Below are positions 35,835 to 44,257 of a stretch of 64,000 nt of DNA, piece by piece (position 1 is the stretch's first letter; every line of letters starts with the position of its first letter). Location: NCBI RefSeq assembly GCF_003443675.1, contig NZ_CP031963.1, positions 2,007,501-2,071,500 of the forward strand. The letters run 5' to 3'. The DNA comes from Aquimarina sp. BL5 (lineage in GTDB: Bacteria; Bacteroidota; Bacteroidia; Flavobacteriales; Flavobacteriaceae). Below the pieces are notes generated by a model, which had not been told where the DNA came from, searched no databases, and saw only the letters and a program-made list of their open reading frames with translations. The position numbers were made by a program, and so were the translations under genes.

Positions 35835-37235
35835 ATGTCCAGTAAAGTTCATATCGTATTTAACACTATAAATGATACAGATAACCTAGAAGGTTATGTG
35901 AATGAAAAAATATGCAAACCTCTGCATTTTAAGACCACCACTTTTTCTAACATTGATGATCAAATCAGAGCTTTAAAAATTAAAGATATGACGGAGGCCA
36001 TTTCTTCAAAACGCAAAGCAAGTTCAGAACCAAAGGTCGCTACTACAGAAAATATTCCACACGGATTAGCTGTACAGCAAAAACTAAAAAAGAAGATTGA
36101 TTGTTTTCTTCAAGAAACTGAAGCAATCTTATCATTAGGCATGGATGAACAAATAATACCGAATGGCCAAACCGTTTCTTATTTGTTAGAAGATTGGAAA
36201 AACTACAAAAAGGGAACACCTTTCGTAAAAAGAGTCACTAATAAATCTACACTCTACTTTTTTCGTCCAGATTTGATTATTGAAAATGGGGAACTAAAAG
36301 ATATTTCTCAGGAGGATATCGAAATGCCGTCTGATTTAATAAACCTATCTCTTCTATCTGGGCAAACTTACGGACAAGATGTGGATTGGACAAAAGGAGT
36401 AAAGGTTTTACTCGATGCACTTATAGGAACAGCTCCACCACCATTAAATATATTAGGTGCAGCTCTACTTACTATGGTATGGCCAAATGGAAGTGACACT
36501 GATTGGGAAGTAGTTTATGACAATATCCGTAAAATTATTATTGAAGAACTGGATGAAAAGACACTTACGGATACGTATGCAGAACTTAGTGGGGTATTAG
36601 ATTATATATCTAGTGAGTACAAACACCTGGCGGAAGACCCTAAGACACCAAAAGAGACATTACAATCCAAACTTGAATTCTACAACCATACACTATACAC
36701 TAAAATCCTGTCTATTTTTCAAGACGAACGTTATGCAAATGCAGCATTAGGAAATTTCTTAATTGCTGCGAGCACTCATATTGCTTTATTCCAGGAGAGA
36801 GCATTGCAAGACCCCAATCACCTCACAGACCCTTCCAATTCTCCTTATGCTAAAACATTATCTCAAAAAGCGAAAGAATATGCAGCTCACGTGGAAGCGG
36901 TGATCCCTAAACTTGTAGCGTCCAGAGCTAAGGAAATTGGTGGTCTAAAGATTAAAAAAGATTGCATTGTATCTAGTATTGGAGATTTAATTTGTTCTTA
37001 TAGTTATTATTATACTGACGGAAAAACTGGTAAACAATCCAAGGACATAGGCAGAGAAGGTGGAGAGAAAGCTTTAGAAAAAAAGTGTAAAACCAAAGCT
37101 GAAAAACATAGAAAAGACTATATAAAACAGGTTAAAGACACTACAAATAAAGAACTACAAGAAACTGCAGGAGAAGTAGCCAAAAAGTGGAGAAAATTAG
37201 CAGATAATCCAATCCCAGTAATTAAAGCTATGTAG
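35835..37235 (+). CDS. Delta-endotoxin (Cry) domain-I-like protein
   Basis: A 466-residue protein with no obvious signal peptide. Residues about 185-350 resemble the pore-forming helical bundle of Cry toxins. The pieces in order are ILGAALLTMVWPNGSDTDWE (about 206-225; compare the Cry pattern GxxLxxLWPsxxxxxWE), then IRKIIIEELDEKTLTDTYAE and LSGVLDYISSEYKHL, and later ALGNFLIAASTHIALFQERA (about 304-323), matching the conserved helix with a central His that precedes LLRDA in Cry proteins. The C-terminus (about 370-466) is lysine-rich. The receptor-binding domains II and III are absent. The first 180 residues match nothing I know. It could be a stand-alone pore former or an antagonistic toxin; the target is unknown. 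Confidence 0.72.
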   Translation: MSSKVHIVFNTINDTDNLEGYVNEKICKPLHFKTTTFSNIDDQIRALKIKDMTEAISSKRKASSEPKVATTENIPHGLAVQQKLKKKIDCFLQETEAILSLGMDEQIIPNGQTVSYLLEDWKNYKKGTPFVKRVTNKSTLYFFRPDLIIENGELKDISQEDIEMPSDLINLSLLSGQTYGQDVDWTKGVKVLLDALIGTAPPPLNILGAALLTMVWPNGSDTDWEVVYDNIRKIIIEELDEKTLTDTYAELSGVLDYISSEYKHLAEDPKTPKETLQSKLEFYNHTLYTKILSIFQDERYANAALGNFLIAASTHIALFQERALQDPNHLTDPSNSPYAKTLSQKAKEYAAHVEAVIPKLVASRAKEIGGLKIKKDCIVSSIGDLICSYSYYYTDGKTGKQSKDIGREGGEKALEKKCKTKAEKHRKDYIKQVKDTTNKELQETAGEVAKKWRKLADNPIPVIKAM

Positions 37236-37258
37236 TTCTTCTTTAATCAAACGGATAA

Positions 37259-37621
37259 TTAATCTGTAATAAATTTTTCGTTTCTGTAGGTATATGCCTG
37301 CTGAAGAATCGTTACAAAAACTTGCTCGTCTATCTCTTCTGGCTTACGATAACGAAAGGATTTTACGTATTTTCTTTTGTCAGCCACTAGTTTATCTGCG
37401 TGATCTGTAAAATATTGAGCTCCCCAAAAACCAACATCGACATATCCTTTTGTTACATTTAGATAACAAATTGGACTCTTACCGACATAATAAAAAGGTA
37501 CTCTCCATTTAAACAACAATTCAACTTCTGGTAAGGTAGCCTCAATAATTACTTGTAAATGAAGTAACATTGATTTAAATGGTTCTGCCTGATTTAGAAT
37601 ATACTCTTCTGCTGGTTTCAT
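37259..37621 (-). CDS. DUF1801 (YdhG-like) protein
   Basis: A 120-residue cytosolic protein with the DUF1801 pattern: ATLPEVELLFKWRVPFYYVG followed by YLNVTKGYVDVGFWGA and the C-terminal SFRYRKPEEIDEQVFV. The family is uncharacterised; its fold is a small alpha/beta domain found across bacteria. It converges on the endotoxin-like gene with 23 bases between and there is no evidence that the two are linked in function. Confidence 0.85.
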   Translation of the reverse strand: MKPAEEYILNQAEPFKSMLLHLQVIIEATLPEVELLFKWRVPFYYVGKSPICYLNVTKGYVDVGFWGAQYFTDHADKLVADKRKYVKSFRYRKPEEIDEQVFVTILQQAYTYRNEKFITD

Positions 37622-37678
37622 GAAAAAGCGGTATTTTTATATTAGTATCCAATAACTCCAAAACACAAGTTATATATT

Positions 37679-39170
37679 ATGTGCAAATCAAAAAAGATTG
37701 GAACTATCATTTTTACCATCTTATTCCTTTTTGGAATAAAATCCCATACTTTACTTGCCCAAAAAAGTAAAAATAAGAATACAATTTCAATTGAAGCTAC
37801 GGTTTTAGACAAAGACACAAAAGAACCGCTCCCTTTTACCAATGTTATTATTGAAGGCACATCTATCGGTACAATCACAAATGAAAAAGGCGAATTTGAA
37901 CTTACCTTAACTAAAAATTATAGTACTAACACTGTTATTTTCTCGTTTGTTGGATATCAAAATACTGCAATTCCGGTTAAGCAATTCAAAAACCCAGAAA
38001 AACTAATATATCTCGAAACTGCCTCTACTTCTTTAGAAGAAATTGTCGTAACAGTCAAAAATAAGTATAAAGAACTCGTTGATGAAGCAATAACTCTTAT
38101 TCCAAAAAATTATGCACAAGAGCCTGTAAATCTCGAAGCTTATTACAGGGAACTTACCAAAATAGATGATACTTATACCAAATTCTCAGATGCGGCTAGC
38201 AGCATATACTATTCGCCGTATGATAATACTTTTGATGCACTACTATCAAAAACAGATTATCAAAGATTCAACCGATTAGAATTTGAAATGAAAAAAGTAC
38301 CTTATCCTGAACCTCAAGATTTTGTGGCGGATTCTAAAGATCGAACAAAAATCATTGCACTTCGCCGGAGTAACAACCTTCAGGATTATAAAATCATGGA
38401 ACAATCCAAGAAATTAAAAACTATTGACACCGTTGATCTTAAAATGGTTAGAAAACAATGAAATAGGTGGTGGCCCACTTCGGCTAACTGGAGCGGATAA
38501 AGTAAAACGAAAAGAAGATTTTTTAGATCCAAAAATAATAGACAACTATCTATTTACATTATACGGGAGAAGCATCTATAATGACAAACCTGTCTACATC
38601 ATCTCTTTTGCACCTAAAGATTCTACAAGTGTAAAAGCTAAATACAAAGGGGAAATAACAATAGATGAGAAAAGCAAAGCAATTATCCGCTATCAATATC
38701 AACTAACTTCTTTAGCAAAAAAGAAGCTAAATCAAAAATTCGGAACTCAATTAAAAACTCCTTTACTAGTAGAAAAAGAGACTAAAAAAGCTTTTATAAC
38801 GCGTACTACAAGCTTAACCGATTATAAAGTTTTTGTTTCGTTTTCTAATTATAAAAACAAGTGGTATTTAAAAAGAATTAAGGCTATAAACGAATATCAA
38901 AACACAGGTGATCTTTTTGAGAATTATACTGCAACAACAGAATCTGAACTGATTGTTACTACCGTAAAAACCGAAAACATTGACTACTTTTCGGTAAAAG
39001 AACAGTTTGACAGTACGTTTTCTAATGCTTTATTTAATCACAATTTATCATACAGTCCTGACTTTTGGAAAAATTATAGCACCTTAGTTCCAACTGGTAT
39101 CGTTGGGAAAGCGCTAGAAGATCTAGGGACTAAGATAAGTTTAGAGAAACAATTCCAGGAAAAAAAATAG
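37679..39170 (+). pseudogene. Carboxypeptidase-like regulatory domain protein, frameshifted
   Basis: The 5' frame (37679-38461, 260 aa) has a signal peptide (IIFTILFLFGIKSHTLLAQ) and a carboxypeptidase-regulatory beta-sandwich (ATVLDKDTKEPLPFTNVIIE, GTSIGTITNEKGEFELTL) like those that start many outer-membrane proteins. It stops shortly after VDLK. The +1 frame picks up at once as WLENNEIGGGPLRLTGADKV and runs to 39170 with no stop, continuing the same protein. The break lies at AAAA (38441-38444): removing one A restores a continuous 496-residue reading. This is either a true +1 mutation or a sequencing error. The 3' part has no start signal of its own. I treat it as a broken gene. Confidence 0.75.
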
Positions 39171-39246
39171 TTTTTTCAAGTTTAATCATTAACACATATA
39201 TAACTAGAGTGAAAATAAAACTTGCACAATTCAATAATTTGATTTT

Positions 39247-39263
39247 ACTTTGTATTTCAAAGT
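39247..39263. promoter_or_regulatory. Inverted-repeat operator ACTTTG-N5-CAAAGT (left copy)
   Basis: ACTTTG and CAAAGT form a perfect 6-bp inverted repeat with spacer TATTT. It ends 9 bases before the ATG at 39273 and continues as ACTTTTAA. The same arrangement stands at 40806-40822. It overlaps a TTACTTTG that resembles a -7 box, with a TTG 20 bases upstream, so a regulator bound here could block transcription. Regulator assignment is inferred from the adjacent winged-helix gene. Confidence 0.7.
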
Positions 39264-39272
39264 ACTTTTAAT

Positions 39273-39884
39273 ATGAGCACAGAAGATTATTTAAAAGATA
39301 TTACAGAGATCAAGGATATGATGAATAAGTCATCTCGTTTTTTCTCCCTTAGTGGTTTATCCGGAATCCTGGCAGGGATCTATGCACTAATCGGTGCAGG
39401 TGTTGCCTATTACCTTGTTAGCATCAGCGGAAGAGAATACCTAATTCTGGATGGAAAAATATTCAATTATATTTTAATTGATCTAGCGGTCATTGCTTTT
39501 TTAAGCATTGTGACTGCAGCAATTCTAAGTAACAGAAAAGCCAAGAAAAATAATGAAACCTTATGGAACGGTACTTCTAAAAGATTACTCACCGCTTTTT
39601 TAGTACCACTAATTACAGGTGGGATTTATATTATGATTAAGATATTTAGTAATCATTATGGCTTAACTGGTTCTTTAATGCTTATTTTTTATGGACTTGC
39701 GCTGGTGAATGCCTCAAAATATACTATTGGTAATGTAAAATATTTGGGATATATAGAGATTATATTAGGTCTAATCTGTGCGATATATCCAGGTTTTGGA
39801 TTTTGGTTTTGGGTTCTTGGATTTGGTGTAATGCATATTATATATGGAAGTTTAATTTACTTTACACATGATTATTCTAATTAA
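39273..39884 (+). CDS. Multi-pass membrane protein, unknown function
   Basis: A 203-residue protein with a soluble start (STEDYLKDITEIKDMMNKSS) and five to six hydrophobic segments, for example GLSGILAGIYALIGAGVAYY and FLVPLITGGIYIMIKIF. I do not recognise a named family. It heads the run of genes that continues through a Coq4-like protein, a winged-helix regulator and CreD, and it lies just behind the first operator. It may be the main product that the regulator controls. Confidence 0.75.
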   Translation: MSTEDYLKDITEIKDMMNKSSRFFSLSGLSGILAGIYALIGAGVAYYLVSISGREYLILDGKIFNYILIDLAVIAFLSIVTAAILSNRKAKKNNETLWNGTSKRLLTAFLVPLITGGIYIMIKIFSNHYGLTGSLMLIFYGLALVNASKYTIGNVKYLGYIEIILGLICAIYPGFGFWFWVLGFGVMHIIYGSLIYFTHDYSN

Positions 39885-39898
39885 TAAACAATAATGTG

Positions 39899-40393
39899 AT
39901 GATACTTAATCTCAGCCGAAAAGAAATAAAAAAGCAATCTAAAATAAGAGAAACTTTAATAGAAAATTTAAAGGTATCAATTGCTATTAAACCATTACAA
40001 TATTTGTTTCAATCCAAAAGCGAAATAACATTAGATGAATTGAGTTTACTACCAGAAGGAACAATTGGAAATGATGTTTTTAAAATGTTAAATAGTCATC
40101 ATTTAAAAATAATTCCAAAATTTGAAGAACATGACATGAAACATATCATATTGGGATACAGTATGTCATCCATTGATGAAGTAAGAATGCAAGCCTATTT
40201 ATTTGGGAATGGTAATTATAGTATATCTTGTATTTTATTTCTAACATCAGGCATACTATTCCCTGAGCATTGGAATACTTTTTATCAAGATTATAAAAAA
40301 GGTAAAAACGCTATATCTATATCAAGTTTAGTCCTTAAAAAGTGTCAAACTGAATTAACAAAAGATTTAAAAGCTATTTATTGTAAAAAATAA
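39899..40393 (+). CDS. Coq4-like protein, copy 1
   Basis: A 164-residue protein. The motif HDMKHIILGYSMSSIDE (His78, Asp79, His82, Glu94) fits HDxxHx11E exactly, the metal-binding signature of Coq4, the ubiquinone-biosynthesis protein. Around it are NDVFKMLNSHHLKIIPKF before and VRMQAYLFGNGNYSIS after. Bacteroidota use menaquinone, so a ubiquinone role is unlikely; it may bind a metal and a hydrophobic ligand. The gene begins 14 bases after the membrane-protein gene. The ATG at 39899 is preferred over an adjacent GTG at 39896. A second copy lies just downstream of the regulator gene. Confidence 0.78.
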   Translation: MILNLSRKEIKKQSKIRETLIENLKVSIAIKPLQYLFQSKSEITLDELSLLPEGTIGNDVFKMLNSHHLKIIPKFEEHDMKHIILGYSMSSIDEVRMQAYLFGNGNYSISCILFLTSGILFPEHWNTFYQDYKKGKNAISISSLVLKKCQTELTKDLKAIYCKK

Positions 40394-40464
40394 GATCATA
40401 GATAATTAAATAAATAATAGCTGGAAGACAAGTATAAAATCCTAAACTAATCTTGGGATACCAA

Positions 40465-40758
40465 ATGAAAAACATAATTAACGACATAAACAAAGCATTT
40501 GATCATCGGATACGATTAGGAATTATGTCAATTCTTATGGTTAATGAATATGCTGATTTTAAAATGTTAAAAGAATTATTGGGTGCAACCGATGGCAACT
40601 TAGCTAGCCACACCAAAGCTTTGGAAAAAGAGGAATATATAGTAGTGGAAAAATCATTTATTGGACGAAAACCTAATACACGATATGGTGCTACTAAAAA
40701 AGGCCGCGAAGCATTTAAAAAACACGTAGAAGCCATCGAAAAATTACTGAAACAATAA
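40465..40758 (+). CDS. Winged-helix transcriptional regulator
   Basis: A 97-residue protein of the small winged-helix type. HRIRLGIMSILMVNEYADF and KMLKELLGATDGNLASHTKAL give the helix-turn-helix, and SFIGRKPNTRYGATKKGREAF the wing and its return. This group (HTH_34-like/YheL-like) often sits with membrane proteins and CreD in Bacteroidota. I use the ATG at 40465, since the TTG at 40453 lies in poor context. The palindromes at 39247-39263 and 40806-40822 flank its gene neighbourhood and are the best candidates for its binding sites. Confidence 0.85.
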   Translation: MKNIINDINKAFDHRIRLGIMSILMVNEYADFKMLKELLGATDGNLASHTKALEKEEYIVVEKSFIGRKPNTRYGATKKGREAFKKHVEAIEKLLKQ

Positions 40759-40805
40759 CATTTCGACTTCGTTCGATATGACAAACATATTTTTTTTATC
40801 AATTT

Positions 40806-40822
40806 ACTTTGAAATTCAAAGT
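40806..40822. promoter_or_regulatory. Inverted-repeat operator ACTTTG-N5-CAAAGT (right copy)
   Basis: The 6-bp arms are the same as at 39247-39263, with a spacer of AAATT, and are followed by the same ACTTTTAA. Flanks on both sides are shared too (TTTACTTTG...TTCAAAGTACTTTTAA). It precedes the second Coq4-like gene and follows the regulator gene. Confidence 0.72.
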
Positions 40823-40838
40823 ACTTTTAAAATGCAAA

Positions 40839-41300
40839 ATGAGATCAATTTTATTAGAAATACTATACGAATGGAGTAAGATTCCATATCAAAAATGGTT
40901 CAAGAAAGATGAACCTTGGGATATCTCAGTTTCACAATTATTGAAATACCCTACAACCAGTCTTGGGTTTCATCTAGGAAGTTTCTTGCTTCAGCATGAT
41001 TTCACACCTCAACCGAAACTAGAAAATCATGATGTGTTTCATGTCTTAACAAAAACAGGAATTACTGTACCTGAAGAAATATCTATGCAATATTATCTCT
41101 TAGGTAACGGAAAAAAGAGTGCATATCTATATACTGTCATTTTTATAGGTACACTGCTCTATCCAGATAAATTCAAAGTATTTAGAACCGCCTACAAAAA
41201 AGGTCGCAGCGCATATACCTTCCATCAATTGGATTTCAAAAAAATATTAAACCAATCATTAGATACTATCCGTACTACATTTTTAATTTCTACGACATGA
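40839..41300 (+). CDS. Coq4-like protein, copy 2
   Basis: A 153-residue protein with the HDxxHx11E signature HDVFHVLTKTGITVPEE (His64, Asp65, His68, Glu80 from this start), followed by ISMQYYLLGNGKKSAYLYTV; copy 1 also has a LFGNG-like block after the motif. It is a distant paralogue, not a recent duplicate. The ATG at 40839 is preferred over a TTG at 40809 that would lie inside the inverted repeat. The stop overlaps the next ATG (ATGA), so it is coupled to the membrane-protein gene downstream. Confidence 0.78.
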   Translation: MRSILLEILYEWSKIPYQKWFKKDEPWDISVSQLLKYPTTSLGFHLGSFLLQHDFTPQPKLENHDVFHVLTKTGITVPEEISMQYYLLGNGKKSAYLYTVIFIGTLLYPDKFKVFRTAYKKGRSAYTFHQLDFKKILNQSLDTIRTTFLISTT

Positions 41301-41611
41301 GAATAATACAATCCGTTAACAGAAACGCCCTTATGATTGCTACGTTTAGCTTTTTACTTGGCACTATTATTTTTTTAATTCATCTAATCACAGCTTGGGA
41401 AAAAATTATAGTAATCGGCCTTTTTTATGTGTTAATTGCTTTTATCCTTAACGCAATTACGTTCATAGGATTACTAGCAAATACCATCGTGAATTATCAT
41501 TACTACAAAGAAAACCTAAAAACCATATCGATATTCTTACTCAATATTCCGATCGCCATTGGATACTTTCTTATTGTAATCAATAATCCTTTTCTAAATA
41601 CTTTCATCTAA
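41297..41611 (+). CDS. Small membrane protein, unknown function
   Basis: This 104-residue protein has three hydrophobic segments (FSFLLGTIIFLIHLITAW, VLIAFILNAITFIGLLAN, FLLNIPIAIGYFLIVI). Its start overlaps the Coq4-like stop by 4 bases (ATGA) and its stop overlaps the next ATG by one base, so it is part of a tightly coupled unit. No family recognised. Confidence 0.75.
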   Translation: MRIIQSVNRNALMIATFSFLLGTIIFLIHLITAWEKIIVIGLFYVLIAFILNAITFIGLLANTIVNYHYYKENLKTISIFLLNIPIAIGYFLIVINNPFLNTFI

Positions 41612-42264
41612 TGAATACAATCCATAAACAATTACCTTTTATTAAAGGTTTCAGTATTGCTGTTACATTCAGCCTAATACTCCTATTCATAAGAATAATA
41701 AAGCTAGAATCTAACTTTTTCTTATTCTTAGTTTGGAATCTGTTTTTAGCCTGTATTCCATATGGAGTAACCACGATATTAAGTTTTAACAAAATACATA
41801 AGAATAGATTTTTGTTTGGATTAGGGTTCATCTGTTGGCTAGTCTTTCTTCCTAATGCTCCATATATCCTTACCGATTTACAGCACATCCGTGTCAGTAC
41901 TTTACATTCTGTTTGGTTCGATGTTTTACTGATCCTATCTTTTGCTATCAATGGATTGATCGTTGGGTTTGCCTCTTTACGAACTATGCAAGAATTACTT
42001 CAAACACATTTTTCTAAAAAGGCAACAAATTTCATAACACACCTTACACTATTATTATGTGGTTTTGGAATATATATGGGAAGAGTATTACGATGGAATA
42101 GTTGGGATCTTCTGCAAAACCCAATGAACATTCTTGGTGATATATTTCAGCGAATCATATTCCCAATAGAACACATAAACAGTTGGGCGTTTACATTGGG
42201 TTTTGGTGGTTTTTTAATCATTACCTATCACCTATTCTATCATTATAACAAAGAAAATAATTAA
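41611..42264 (+). CDS. DUF1361 membrane protein
   Basis: A 217-residue membrane protein with the DUF1361 signature around GFICWLVFLPNAPYILTDL and WFDVLLILSFAINGLIVGF; the NAPY-x-LTDL pair is characteristic. It has six or seven hydrophobic segments. The function is unknown. Its ATG overlaps the preceding stop by one base (TAATG), so the unit from the second Coq4-like gene to here is likely one message. creD follows after 29 bases. Confidence 0.88.
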   Translation: MNTIHKQLPFIKGFSIAVTFSLILLFIRIIKLESNFFLFLVWNLFLACIPYGVTTILSFNKIHKNRFLFGLGFICWLVFLPNAPYILTDLQHIRVSTLHSVWFDVLLILSFAINGLIVGFASLRTMQELLQTHFSKKATNFITHLTLLLCGFGIYMGRVLRWNSWDLLQNPMNILGDIFQRIIFPIEHINSWAFTLGFGGFLIITYHLFYHYNKENN

Positions 42265-42293
42265 AAATACAATCACTATAAATTTCAGAAACT

Positions 42294-43646
42294 ATGGAGA
42301 CTCAAAAACAAAAAAAATCCTTTGGACAATGGATAAAAACTTCAATTACCGTAAGAATGCTAATGGTAGGAATATTAATTTTGGTATTACTAATTCCGCT
42401 TTCGTATATCAAAAATTTGATACAGGAAAGAGCTTACAGACAAGAAGAGGTAGTAAGCGAGATTAATCAAAAATGGGGAAATGAAGTATTACTATACGGA
42501 CCAATCCTGAAAATTCCTTATCAAAAGCATAAACTCAAAAAAATCTGGGACGAAAAGACCAAATCATATCTTAAAGAAGATATCATCTCTGTTCATCAGG
42601 CTTTCTTTTTTCCGAATACACTGAACATCAATACCAATGTAGAATCCGAAAATTTGGGAAGAAGCATCTATGAATCGGTTGTATATACAGCAGATATGAA
42701 TATTAAAGGTTCTTTTACAATTCCTAACTTCGAAATTCAAGATATTAAGGCAGAAGATATATTATGGAACAAAGCTACTGTTATAGTAAATTCTACCAAT
42801 TCTAAAGGAATTAGAAGTAATTTAGAATTAAAAATTGGTGCAGAAAATTACCCATTACAATCCAGATACACTCAAAACTCCAGTACCAATAGATTCGAAA
42901 CGAAATTTCTTAAGGATGCTTCTTTACCTAAAGAAAATCAAATCAATTTTGAGATGGATCTAAAAGTGAACGGTAGTGAGCAATTACGCTTTATACCTGT
43001 CGGAAGGGAAACCAATGTAGCAATGACCTCTAACTGGGCTTCACCTAGCTTTAACGGGAACTACTTACCGGATACAAAAACCAAAGAAATCACCGAAAAT
43101 GGATTTAAAGCAAACTGGAAGGTTTTACAAATAAATAGAGAATTCGAACAAGAGTTTTTTGGAGAACTACCTCATATCAATTCATCCGCTTTTGGAGTTA
43201 AGCTATTAATTCCGGTAGATGAATATCAAAAGAGTGAACGTGCTGCCAAATATGGATATCTGGTCATTGCATTAACCTTTTTAATATTCTTTTTAATACA
43301 AACGGTTAGTAAAATTACTATTCATCCGTTTCAATACTTAATGATCGGATTGGCGCTTACTATGTTTTATACGTTATTGATCTCAATTTCTGAGCATTCT
43401 AGTTTTCTCTATGCGTATGGAATCGCAGGAATAGCCGTCGTATTACTAATATCGATTTACTCTAAAGCAATTCTTAGAAGTTTTAAATTCATGGGATTGA
43501 TTGGCGCTTCGCTTGCTGCCTTATACACCTTTATTTTCGTCATCATTCAATTAGAAAATTATGCATTATTAGTGGGAAGCATTGGATTATTTCTAATCCT
43601 AGGAACCATTATGATGATATCTAGAAAGATTGATTTGACTGAATAA
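42294..43646 (+). CDS. creD: Inner-membrane protein CreD
   Basis: A 450-residue CreD family protein. The N-terminal anchor ITVRMLMVGILILVLLIPLS is followed by a large periplasmic domain (MNIKGSFTIPNFEI near the middle), and then four to six C-terminal transmembrane segments (YLVIALTFLIFFLIQTVSKI, HPFQYLMIGLALTMFYTLLI). In enterobacteria CreD is a target of the CreBC system and is tied to envelope stress. In Bacteroidota it is often next to a small winged-helix regulator, as here. It is probably the last gene of the regulated run. Confidence 0.93.
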   Translation: METQKQKKSFGQWIKTSITVRMLMVGILILVLLIPLSYIKNLIQERAYRQEEVVSEINQKWGNEVLLYGPILKIPYQKHKLKKIWDEKTKSYLKEDIISVHQAFFFPNTLNINTNVESENLGRSIYESVVYTADMNIKGSFTIPNFEIQDIKAEDILWNKATVIVNSTNSKGIRSNLELKIGAENYPLQSRYTQNSSTNRFETKFLKDASLPKENQINFEMDLKVNGSEQLRFIPVGRETNVAMTSNWASPSFNGNYLPDTKTKEITENGFKANWKVLQINREFEQEFFGELPHINSSAFGVKLLIPVDEYQKSERAAKYGYLVIALTFLIFFLIQTVSKITIHPFQYLMIGLALTMFYTLLISISEHSSFLYAYGIAGIAVVLLISIYSKAILRSFKFMGLIGASLAALYTFIFVIIQLENYALLVGSIGLFLILGTIMMISRKIDLTE

Positions 43647-43723
43647 TTTCAATCAAATAAATCTTATATATTGTAGCTTTATCATATATAAAAACATAAT
43701 CATGTACAAATAGCTAAAATGAT

Positions 43724-44257
43724 ATGAACCTAGATAAAAACTTACCATATTATATCTTTGGGATTTTTCTTTTTTTAGTTTTCAAACTTGGCTTTAAATA
43801 CGCTAGCCATGAGGAATTAATCTTTTTAATTAAACCAACAGATACACTAATTAATTCATTAACTGGATCTACATCAGTTTATATAGAGAATGATGGATAT
43901 TATAACAATCATCTGGACATATTAATTGACAAATCTTGTGCTGGTTTTAACTTTTGGATCTTATCTTTTCTTATGATTATGTTTTTATTACTTAAATACA
44001 CAAACTCACATTTCAAAAAAATTGTATCAATCCTTATCGCACTGATTTTCGCGTTTTTTTTAACTATTACTGTAAATACATCTAGAATTTTTGTCTCGAT
44101 TGTCACACAAAACAAATTAAGTTCCCTATCAAATATCGAAACCTCAGTCATCCATGAAAGCATAGGAATTCTTATTAATTTATCATTTCTAATTATTACT
44201 TACCTGATTCTTGAAAAGATCATCATTAAATATAAAAGTCATGCAAAATTTGCTTAA
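43724..44257 (+). CDS. xrtK: Exosortase K (XrtK)
   Basis: A 177-residue exosortase with the three catalytic-type residues: Cys72 in DKSCAGFNFW, Arg121 in VNTSRIFVSI and His144 in SVIHESIGIL. It has about five hydrophobic segments and is much shorter than the long exosortases that carry an extra domain. The family is thought to process proteins that have a short C-terminal sorting tag and membrane segment. The next gene, overlapping by 17 bases, encodes a protein with exactly such a tag (MSEP), so the pair is a dedicated sorting system. Confidence 0.87.
   Translation: MNLDKNLPYYIFGIFLFLVFKLGFKYASHEELIFLIKPTDTLINSLTGSTSVYIENDGYYNNHLDILIDKSCAGFNFWILSFLMIMFLLLKYTNSHFKKIVSILIALIFAFFLTITVNTSRIFVSIVTQNKLSSLSNIETSVIHESIGILINLSFLIITYLILEKIIIKYKSHAKFA

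Noticed and set aside
38430..38461. Programmed frameshift in the carboxypeptidase-regulatory gene
   Set aside because: The change needed is +1 and there is no known +1 site, and the run is only AAAA with no slow codon or hairpin seen. A mutation or sequencing error is simpler.
40809..40838. TTG start for the second Coq4-like gene at 40809
   Set aside because: It lies inside the inverted-repeat operator. The ATG at 40839 gives a normal start and retains the whole Coq4 motif.
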